The notes under the pieces: model-generated
The model's input: the letters and a program-made list of their open reading frames with translations, nothing else
What the model was told of the DNA's origin: nothing
The model's database searches: none
Translations under genes and position numbers: made by a program
In this document: positions 34,101 to 46,100 of the stretch, in pieces
Layout of the letters: the number at the start of each line of letters is the position of its first letter
How positions within the stretch are numbered: position 1 is the stretch's first letter
Source of the DNA: Amphiura filiformis
Lineage: Eukaryota; Echinodermata; Ophiuroidea; Amphilepidida; Amphiuridae
Assembly: GCF_039555335.1 (NCBI RefSeq)
Contig: NC_092628.1
Span: 30,227,409 to 30,291,408 of the forward strand
Reading direction: 5' to 3'
Length of the DNA stretch: 64,000 nucleotides

Positions 34101-37100
34101 CCAATGCTGCCACTTTTAACTATGTTGAGCCTACCAGCTGCTTTTGTTGTTTTTATGTAGTGAACAAGTTGCACTATACAGCCATACATGAACAAAGTAT
34201 TAGTTGTCAGTTAAACTAGCATGAGAACCATTTAAATTTCTGAATTGGATGTGACATTTTCCGCTCACATCTATGTACCTTATTCAATGTGGAATAGATC
34301 GACTAATACTTTACATGAATGGCAAACTAGTGTGTTTTAGTAAAGTTCAGAGTCTTGTTACTATTTGTTGAACAAATTACACTTGTTGCTCTTAATATGT
34401 AGATACAGCGATATTTTGAATTTTTGCCAACAAATTCCGCTCACAATTTTGTCACATCCGATTAATTTTCCAAATAGTATAATTTATTAACAAAATGTGG
34501 CAGAATTTTTTCTCCTTGATTTTTAAAAATCTCCTGCTATGAGCTATCTAATGACACCATTTAATGAAAACTCCTTCATCAACTTAGCTTGCAGATGTCA
34601 TTTCAAAGTTTCCGCTCACATGTGTCACATCCATGGTACCTGTCACATCCAAAATAGTTTCTTCAAAGAACTAAGACAGGAATGGGACTAGGATGCCAGT
34701 TTGAAGTTATTTCATTACAGGTTTGTGGGGGATCAAAAGGCACAACAAATCTTTAATTCAGTATGCCTTCTTTAATTGTGACAGGAGATTCAAAAAGCTT
34801 CAATTTCCGCTCACATGTCACATCCTCAAAATTAGTAGTTTTTAGGCCAAAATACTTAAACAACATGATATTTGACTTTCTAAAATAGGTTTATTATTTT
34901 GTACATGTCATATATGATTATTTCAAAGCTTTGTCTTTGTCTTTAGAGGACAGTTTTGTATACAATTTACAGAAGCGGATGTGACATTTTCAATTGTGAA
35001 CGGAACATTTCAGTAAATTATAAACATTTTGCTTGTCAAAAATATAGAGGGTCAGGAAAAACGTTTTAGCATTGCTCAATTCAATAGAATCTCACAAAAT
35101 ATATGTGTTAGAAGTGCCCAAAGCTTATATTTTTGACAAGCAAACTGTTTATCATAATGAAACATTCCGTTCACAATTGAAAATGTCACATCCACTTCTA
35201 TAAATTGTAAACAATGTTTTAAAATGAACACTAACACAGGTTGATATGTTTCAATATATCCCATTTAATTCACTGAGTGTGTGAAAACTCTTTGAATCAT
35301 TATTTTCTGAAACATACTCTGCTTTACAGTGTGTGGTTTCCGCTCACATTGACATCAGTCACATCCAAAATTGCACAAACATCAGAATCTTGAATTTGAC
35401 CTGTGTTTTCAAACTGGCTGATATTATTTGTGAACATTACCCATATTATGACCTTCAAAGCTGTGCAATATCAGAGTCATTCATTGATTATTAAAATTGT
35501 TGAGTAAACCTTTTCATGTCAATTTCCTTTTTACCACAAAATTACATTAAAGTGGCCATAAATTTGTCATTACACAACAAAATTTGCCCAAATTTGGTCA
35601 GAAGGGAGCCTATGACATACTCGTTTATTTTAAATATCTATGATATATGTATTGGACAGTCAAAGTATAAATATACACTACTCAATATTGATCAAATTTG
35701 TTAAAAAATTACATAACATGAGATAATAAATCATAATTTTCTTCAAGAAGTAGCGAGATTTAAGCTGGGAAATGATATTTTTATGAAAATCTGGTCTTAT
35801 TTGGAAAAGAAAACCCTATTAAATTAAATTTAATCCATTTTGAAAATTTCGAGTTTTTTTCACTAAAAGTGGCGCCTAACCGTGAAATGGGCCCAATACG
35901 TACCACTCCTTCGGTCATGTTATAGTACGACCTTTTGTTGTGATCACCATCCCGCACGCCATGTACGCACTGTGTGTTATGAACATCGTGTGTGCGACTG
36001 TGCGTTCGACTAATAATTCCATCGTAATAATAAAGCGCTGGTTCCGGCGTTTTGTTCAAAATCTCGGATTTTGACAAAACTACAGCACCTAGAGTCTTGA
36101 TTTTTGCAGGCTATATTGGTTTAATAAAGTACAATTCAATTGTGTAAAAAAGTGAATTAAAAAAATTCAGTGAGGGCATCCTCCTCAGCAAATGTTATAA
36201 TATGGCTTTAACAGTAACCTCTTTTTGCATTATACATTTTGTACATGTAATTTATGCAAAGCCATTAGCCGGGTATTTGAGTAGGTAGGGTAGGTAGAAT
36301 GAGAGATGGTCATTAATAACTGCTTTCTTCCAAAGTGCAGACTGCTTACTTTACTTTTTAGTTTAGCTTGCACAGGTATTGCAAGAGAGACAAGGTTTAA
36401 GTTTATATTTGCTGAGCTTTTTCTTGCCTCTGCTTTGAGATTGGCTCCACAGGCAATTGGTGAGAGACTCAAGATACAAGGTCCTACATTTAGCCATTGT
36501 ATTTGCTTTCAGGTATAAGATAAATTCTTCTTCAAGGTACGTAGCTATTTTCTGTCTAAAGTTTGCTTCCATGCTAGTAAGAAGTTAAATAAGAGCGGTG
36601 TTCACCAAAAGTCTGGATTTATCATTCTAATAGGCCAAGTAGAATAAGTAACATGTATCGCCCCCGCCCCCCGCCCTCACCGATTTCTGGAGATTTTCAA
36701 ATTTCTTGCTCACTTAGTTTCTGAAATGGTTATAGTGTCAAAGCGAAAATGTACCCGTACCGTACATGGAAGTTCTTGGTTTTCATTTATAACACATTGC
36801 AAACTCTTCTAGCTAGGGGTAGGGTTGGGGAAATAGCAAAATATTAGGGGCCTCCGCGTTTTAATGATAGTGTTGACATTTTGACAAAGCCTTTGCAATT
36901 GTAATTTTACACAAATGAATGGTTGATTTATAACGCATTAACAAATTTAAGTAAGTGCCTCCCTCACCAAATTTTGAGATGATACATGTTATTTATTTTA
37001 CTTAGTCATGTGTTTCTAGCACAGAAAGGGGGGGGGTACGCGTAGTCAAAAATAGTTCATTTTTTGTTTCAGCAGGACGAAATAGTAAATATTGAACCAT

Positions 37101-40100
37101 GTGACTTCAACTGACTTGGCTGAGGTCACCGGATATGTGTTGCAGGGTTTCAGGGACTGTCTGTTTTGGAATTGCCAGGAGAGTTTTAAATAGCTCCATA
37201 TCTGGAGCATTCAAGGAGAGCTGTTTAGAGCATTTACAATAGTGTAAGGAGCAAATGGTCAAATAAGGAGAGCTAAAACTAACTCTCCTATATCAGATTT
37301 AAGGAGAGCAGTATTGTGCGACTGCTCTCGCTCTCCTCAAAAGGCAGTCCCTGGGGTTTCGAGTGGTTTTTTCGATCGACATAACTATAATTACCGGTAT
37401 ATCATATGAAATGTGATATGAATATCAGGTCTGATTTATAGTGATTACTAATATTCAAATCAATGATCATCCTATGCTGAATCAGCTTGATTGTTATATT
37501 TCTGTAACTGTATTCTGACATGTTTTCTTGACTATTATTTTGCAATTTATATTTTTTTACTTGACAGTGAAAAAGCACTGTAATGCGAAGTTGGAACTAT
37601 TTGAAGAGGAAGTTGGCAAAATACTGGAGATTGATGACAATGCAGTCCGAGTCAAAACACACATGCTTGGATTTGGCCAGGCCGAGATGGGGAAAAAAAG
37701 TTCTGTGAAGAGAAATGTTAACAGGGATAAGTTTGTGGCAGCTTTGGGTAAGTTTTGATTGTCAGTGAATCATTTTAAATTCCAACTTGTTAATTTTACT
37801 TACTGTACACTTGAAAACTATATACTCATCTTAAAATATTAATAAATTTTATATATCAATATATATACATTTGTACCTTACATGTAATAAAGTATTTTAG
37901 GCACATAGCCAATGAGGACAGGTTTGATACCTCCCCCATCCACCAAAAATTCATGAATGATTGAAGAATTCCAAGTGTTTCATTTTAAGTGTGGGTACCA
38001 CACTACACTACTTTAAATGTTACATGTAGTCCACAGTCCCCCCTTCCCTGGGCCACTCCCCACCCACCCAATAAAATCCTGGCTATGTGGCTATAACCAT
38101 CCATTCTTACTACTGCGCTGTACTGGGATCAGCTTGTAATATGCGAGACACATACGGTTGGTATAAAATGGCATACACAACTGGGTGGCGGGTGCATAAC
38201 CTACATGAACTGGGTGACGCCCACTCAAGAATTTATGCAGGAGTTGTGAATTTATTTGCGCGTGCAGCAACAAGAAACAAACCAATTCTCGCACATTACA
38301 AGCTAATCATATTCATTCATTACTACTACTAGTACATGACATGTATGTATAATCAGTAACATGAATGTGTAATACACAGGCTTTGTCTTTTGAAAATTGC
38401 TGGCAAGTGACAAAGCACTTTCCTCAAAACTTGTCAGGTGAGCTGTAGGCGAGTGATTTTAATCACTTGTATTAGTATTACACCAAATGTAGGCGAGTGA
38501 TAAAGCTCTCCTCCGCTTCATTTTAGGCGAGTGATCACTCTCACTCGCCTCAAAAGACAAGGCCTGAAAAGTTTGTTTCAGGAAATCTCATTGCACATGT
38601 TCTTTACCACAATAACCAGTCAAGATTAATGGGTAAATTTTCATGGGAAAATTTTCTGGACATGTGACCAATGCGTATCAATGTGAGTGTAACCTTGAGC
38701 CTAATCCCTGACCCTCGGATGTGACCTCGCTATTCAAGTCTTAGTCATTTTGAATTGGAATAAATAGTATTTTTGGCTGTAGTTTCAATAGAAATTTGTG
38801 CAGAACAAACTTATTGAATATTATGCAATCTTAATTTCTTCCCAGTATCATTAAAACGTTATTTCAAAAATATTTACCCGCAGCAAAAATATTTATCTGA
38901 GGAAACTCTTGTCATAACTCAACTTAAGGCCAAAAAAAAAAAAAAATTGTGTTGCCCTCAAGTGGGAAAATTTGGGTAGGACGGTCGGATTTCTTTTTTT
39001 TTTTTTTTTCTCTTTTTTTAAACCTTCAGTTTTTAAATAATGCTTCTTCAATTAGGGAACTTTTGTCAATTTTGACTTCTGGATACCTGTTAGACATCAA
39101 TTAAAGACTAGTCTTTCAATAAAATATTAATTTTAAGTGAAAAACATTGAGTTTTTGAACAAATCTGTAAAAATCATCATTCAAAAAAAAAAAAATGCAC
39201 CCCTGATTTTTCAGGATTTAGGGTCGGACCGTTGAGGGCAACACAACAATTTTTTTTTTTTTGGCCTAATATGTCTGCGCCCATGGGTGTCACTAATGTC
39301 CAGAAAATGTTCCCGTGAAAATTTACCCATTAAACTTTTAACTGATAATCCATGCATGAATCAAATCAGTGACAAACTTCATATACCGTAGTACTTTAGG
39401 CGACGAAAAAAACACTTTCTACAGGCGTGCAAACTTGCCAATTGATGATAATGAGTAAATGACCCTTAAAAAATTCCCTAAAGCTTGAAAAATGACGGCC
39501 AAAATCAGTCTTAGGCAGAATTTGAAGGTTTGGGTGTGTATTAAAAAAAATGGGTGTGTAAAAACTGCCTGCCTAAGCCCTTGCATCCAGCAATCGCTCT
39601 CTGCTGCTCTCCTTAAATCTGATATAGGAGAGTGATTTTTAGCTCTCCTTGACCATTCTCTCATTACATTGAAAATTAGGAAAAAACAAGTACATAATAA
39701 AAATGTAGGAGGAATGAGCATAAACACACATTTATGTCCTAAAAATTGCCAAAAAATGATGATTTAAAAAAAAAAAAAATTTTGCGCAAAATTCATAATA
39801 TTGGTCATGAACCAAATTTTAGGTATTTTAATTTGTTTAAATAGAAATGTTAGTAAGAGATTAAAAACAAAACAAATTGGAAGTTTACCATAGAAAATTG
39901 CTAAAATGGCACATGAATGCAAACGCTGCTGTAATTTGCTATTGGACCACTCAAAAATGGAATATGCCATTACATTTTAAGTTCCTAATCCTATATTGTG
40001 TATTAACTATCAAGTTTTCTCATTCTGTGTTTTGTCTAACAGCACATCATGTACTAAGTACTTTCTACTTAACGTTGACCAAACCATCACTTGCATGTCT

Positions 40101-43100
40101 AACTCATTTATACAACGATGATTAATGCTCATCTACAAAATTAAAATCAAGTGAAAGGATCTTACTGTTGCCAGGTAAAATACTGATTGATGTTGTTTGA
40201 AACCATGTACATTGTACATCAATGATCCAGGGTAATTTGAACATACCATATATTGCCTTGCCTGTAATAGCGCTTGCAATTAGGTACCGTACACCATGCT
40301 GGAATGTTTCAATATTGAAAATTATGAACGTTTTTAATATATTAACATTGACCAATGAAATCAAATTGCCAATGTTCTTAACATGAACAGAGAATACATA
40401 CAGTATGTTAATCCTACTTTTTTAAATTTAATATGGGGACAAAATTACAACTAAATCAGTGAAATTATATTGCGTCAAATGCTGATCAGTATTCAGTAAA
40501 CATGATTAGTATGATTTTAGTCATTTTGTTGACTTTAATTTGCTCCTATAATGTAAGAGTGGTCAGGTCACAAATTCCATTGTACCATAGTCGATTAATG
40601 TTTTCTGTCAATTTTGTTAGCATCACACAAGCTGAGACACTCCCACTCTACTAAATCCCCTGTTTCCCCACTGTGATTTTTTTTTCAATGGGAAGTGACC
40701 GGAATGCAAAATTTTCATGCCAAATGACAAATCACTTGGTAAATATTAGTCCCACCTTAGACCTAAAAAAAAATTGTTTGAATGGCGTAACCCGACCTAC
40801 CCTAAAATAAGGCCTGACCCTAGCCTTTTTTTCCAAAAAAAAAAAAGAATAAAAAAGTAAATTAAAAAAAAAAAAAAAAAGTTCCAAGGCCTTCATCAAA
40901 CATAATTTACACTACAGCTTTAAAATTTGCATTAGTAACTTTTTATCACAGAATATATTTGAATATATACTAAAAAATCCTTAACTACCTACCATAATTT
41001 TTTTTTTATGTTACGCCAATTAAACAATTTTTGGGGCCTTATCAGTAATTAATCAATCAGTTACATTTACTAGTATGTCATAGCGCCAAATTCAAAATGT
41101 TCAACGGCGCCCATTAGCTCAAAAAGCTACTGCTGATAAGCCTCCTGAAATAGGTGGCTCTTCAGAAACACTGTAATAATAATTAGTGTTAATGTAGTTT
41201 GAACTGATAATGATGTTTATGTGTATTGCTTTTAAAATGTTTGCAGCTAATGAACGGACAGGCAGCACCAACATGTCAAGTGCAGGACCTTCAAAAGGTA
41301 CTGGTAAGTGATATTTTTATCTTTTATATATTATCACAATTTACAACAATCCCATTTGTTACCAGAAGAGTTTGCTCAATTCCTTTTCAGGCTGTATGCA
41401 TGAAGCAAGTGAGTGAAAAAAAAAATTATGATTCTTGATGGGTTTGGACCCTTGTTTTGTTTACTATGGTTGGCTGCAAGATGTTGTGAAATGGTGATAT
41501 TACAGATCAAAACCTAGAAATCACATTTAATGCATGCTGCTTTTCAAAATTCAAACATTCAAAATTTGATTATGTTGTCATTGTTAATAGACTGAAAACA
41601 TTGACAAATCAATGCTGGAAAAAACAATGAAATTTTTCAATACATTGAAACCTTGCAATGCCTTAGTTATAAACACTTTTTTTTATCTCAATTCCTGTTG
41701 CAGAAAAAGAGGATAACAACACAAGAGCTGGATCTTCACAGCTACATACAAACGGTAAGGGTTTTCAATGTGGACTAATTTGTACAGTTCTTTAAAAATA
41801 AATGCTTCTGCACAGCCTAGATTTTGGTTCGCGAGAATCAAAATCCATATAGTCACTGCACTTACTGTATTGTACAATGATCGAGAGAAGTTGATTCTCG
41901 CAACCGAATCTATGAGAATCATGATCAATCATCATGAGAATCGATTCTGTGATTCTCGTCGAAATCTAAGCCCTGTAATCGGTTTTGTTTTTTTATCATA
42001 TTGACAGTCAATTTGATTAACAAGCCAGTTAAACATGCACCCTTCAACCTGACATCTTGTACGCTTCTCAATGGTTTTGTTATTAACAACTCTTTTCTTC
42101 ATCTTGTTACAGCTCAGAATAATGGTAGGAAACGCACACATGCACCCGGTAAGAGAAAAAAAATAATAGCAAATCTGTGAACCCTACTGTTCTGATATCC
42201 ATGGAATATACTGCACTGAGCAAAATGGAAAGGATAACAAGACTTATTTAGGCACCAGAACCAAATTTGTTAGATATTTGGATCGGACCATCGATGCTTG
42301 TTATTAATGAACATAATAGAACTAATTAATCTGAATTAATAATTTAATAGTAAATATTTTACCACAATTATCAATAGTCAATTCATTGAGTTCCTAAAGA
42401 TCGACCAAGCGTTGATGGTTGATCAAAAGATTAAGCTAATTTGTTCCTACATGTATTGCCTAAGTGATTCTACACAAGTACAACGAGACACCCATTATAA
42501 TATGACATTGCCACCAGAATCGGCTGTATTTGCTCAAAGATGTCAATATTTTGAAAGATAAAATATGAGTTTTCCTCATTTTAGCATATATGCCAAAAAA
42601 ATGTTTGCTTGCCCTTCAGTGGGATGTTTGGTGTGGTTGGTAGGTCATATTGTTAATGACACTACTGTATAGGCCTAGCCAATGAGCATTGGTCATGTGG
42701 CAAGATGAATCAATACTTCAGATTATCAACACGCTTGACACACCATAATAGATTTAATTAGGGTGACTAAATACTTACAGGCATAAGATGCAAAGTTGAT
42801 TGGAAACATTGATGCAGGAATGCACAGTTATGATATGTTATGAGTTTAGAGTAATGATTTTTCAAAATGTTGGTGAAAGTTAGCTTTGAAATTTACACAG
42901 AAAAAGTAATAAAAAAAATTGAAAAGGGCCGATCCTGATTTGGATCGATTGGTGGAAGGCAAGCAAAAAAGGGGGAAAATGTCATACATGTAGACTGAAC
43001 TGTGCATGCAACTTGAGATTAGTAGAAACCATGGCAGCATCTTGAGCCTATCTTGAGCCAATTTTGAGATTGATTTGGATGCACTAATAAATTACCTTTC

Positions 43101-46100
43101 TAAGAAAATTACACCTGTTTATTTTCTATTTGATTATATGTTAAAATTTATATTACATTTTTTACAGGTAAGGAGAATGCTGGCAATCAAGAGAACTGTG
43201 TAAAGAAACAAAACACAGGTGGTAAGTCAGAAGTTTACTCTAGTTGCCTTCACAGATAAACTTGGACTGTTGCGTCTGAGGCATGGTATGATTGGATGCA
43301 ATTTAACATTCCAAGTTTATCTCTGCAGTCAATACATATGTACATAATTTAATTGATCAAATCTGCCTGTACAAATTTATAGACAAAATATTTTGTACAA
43401 AAAAATCTTTGAATGGGCCTCTAATATGTGCTTGGTTACAAAACCGGCAAACTCATGCTCCAATGATCACTCTCTGAAATGTTTAACTTTGTTTTTGCAG
43501 CGGCTATTAGGAAAGCGAAGAAAGAAGAAAAAATCGCTACAGCCCATGAAGCTTCAAAACAAGCAAAGGCGTTGATTGAACAAATTAAAAAGAGTAACTC
43601 GTCATCTCCACCTTCATTGGTCACTAATGCCACTCCCATTGTTCATGCACCCCCTCCACCTCATTCATTGGCCACTAACTCATCTTCTGTCACCACTGCC
43701 ATTGTTCATGCACCCCCTCCACCTCGTTCATTGGCCACTAACTCATCTTCTGTCACCACTGCCATTGTTCATGCACCCCCTCCACCTCCTTCATTGGCCA
43801 ATAACTCATCTTCTGTCACCACTGCCATTGTTCATGCACCCCCTCCACCTCGTTCATTGGCCACTAACTCATCTTCTGTCACCACTGCCATTGTTCATGC
43901 ACCCCCTCCACCTCATTCATTGGCCACTAACTCATCTTCTGTCACCACTCCCATTGTTCATGCACCCCCTCCACCTCGTTCATTGGCCACTAACTCATCT
44001 TCTGTCACCACTGCCATTGTTCATGCACCCCCTCCACCTCATTCATTGGCCACTAACTCATCTTCTGTCACCACTGCCATTGTTCATGCACCCCCTCCAC
44101 CTCATTCATTGGCCACTAACTCATCTTCTGTCACCACTGCAATTAAATATGCACCTCTTCCATATGTATCTCAGCCAGCAACCATTTCATTCCCTAGCAC
44201 ATCCTCTTCCACTTCTCTGACACCTAACCTTGATACTGCAACAACTCTTTTAGCCCTTTCAACATCCAATCCAACTCAGATCATGCATGTTCCACCACTT
44301 CCCAATCTGACACATGCACCACCTGCTTCTGCCATTCCTCTCTCATCTCCACCTACCAAGTATCCATCTCATCAGCTTCCCAATCTCACACCATCTCCAT
44401 TAACTCCTTTAATTCCTGCCTCAATCATGTCCTCCTTGCCAAGCAATGTCCCATCCCCTCCAATTTCTGAATTGCTTCGGTCTGTAAATGGAGATCTCTT
44501 TCCACAACAAGAAGACTGCATAGAATGTTTTACAAAAGAGGGCGAGATAGAGAGGCTGCGACAGGAAGTTAGAGAAAGGGATGAAGAGATAGAACGCCTT
44601 AGAGAGGAAGTCATTGTTGCTGCAGAGTCAAGGGAAGACGTAATTCAACGGCTGGAGGAAGAGCTCGATGCAGCAAGAAATAGAAGAGGTAAATGTTTGT
44701 TGATCTTATTCAATTCTGTGGTTTAACATGCAATAATGTATGATAACTTAGTCACAAATGAGGTGGGTAAGATTGACAATCTCATCCCAATCAAAATTGA
44801 GAAAGCCACCTCAAGCTAGCATCTGCACTTGTATGGACCAATAAGACCATATTTTTGACTTAAAAACTACTGGAGCTACATGTATACATAAAAATGTTCA
44901 TTTGATGGGCCTCCAGTACATGTAAGATAAAGTGATTATATGAAGTACCGTACGTACCTAAAAGTAAACACCTCATTCTGAGTCTACTAACTCTGCATCA
45001 AGTTTGTGAGGGACAGACAGATAATGTATTTTGACCCTCTCAACACCCCTCATATTGTAAAAGAATCAAATGTTGGGACTGTTACTCTTACAGGTAATGC
45101 TGAGATCAGAGCTGCAGTCGGCGCACCGCCAGTTCATCAAATCCCTCTTAATGACGATGACGTTTACCAACCACGAAGAGGGCCGAAAATTAATAAATGT
45201 ATATACGTAAGTACACAAACATAATACATGTGTATATACTATCTTTTGAAAGTGACAATCAATTAGTATCTATCTGTTTTAATTTAAGGACTGCATATCA
45301 ATGCAGTCATAAAAAAAAAAAAAAAATGAGTCTTACAAATGTATTGGTGTGACAGGTTGAATAAAAGTGAGGATCAATTCATTTCGTGACATAATGTTAT
45401 TAAATGCATAAAGGTTATTAATAGATTCAGTAAACCAGCTTTTACAAACATTTCAGTCCTCGCAAAAATGAATTTGAATATGTAAAATTCATGATGTATA
45501 AAGGTATGATATTTTATGAAATCTGATGGCCCGTTCTGAACTAACGCTGTTAAAATGTTATTTTTCTGATTCTTTCATTTTTTATAGAGAATACTGCAGC
45601 AGGGTGAACCATGCCCAGCAGGATATGATCAGATCGAAAACTCATCTCTAAGTGTGCCAACAGAGTGGTTGGCACAGATACTTTCCGAGAATAAAGCCAA
45701 GTCCCGCTCCCACACATTTAAAAAAATCCTAGAGTCGTTTTTCGAGCCAGACGAAATGGGTGGAAGAAACTCAACAAGTATGACAAAGAATTTTCCGGAG
45801 ATCATGAACCCCCTAAGATGTAAGTATACATGTATGAGGGTCTGATATTAGGAAAAATAGATAATAGTGTTTATACCTTCCTGGATTCAGTAATTTAGAT
45901 ATTGCTTTTTATTGTATCTCTAAATGTGATGATGAGAAGTATATAAAAGTAACATTTTCAGAAAGGAAATGATGCAAGGATTCCAACTAGCATAACACAT
46001 TCCTGCAAAAATTAGCAGTTTATCAGAAAATCTCACAATTGAATTTTACTTTGCTGACTCGAGGAAGGTATACGGACTATAGGGAAAAAATCTACCCGCT

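Noticed and set aside
39419-39727. A 102-residue minus-strand frame
   Set aside because: It crosses pieces of two MITE families in BEN intron 2; no protein similarity recognised.
43576-44220. A 214-residue frame rich in HPLHL and HWPLTHLL
   Set aside because: It is a shifted reading of the 63-bp coding minisatellite; the BEN frame fits splicing and domain structure.
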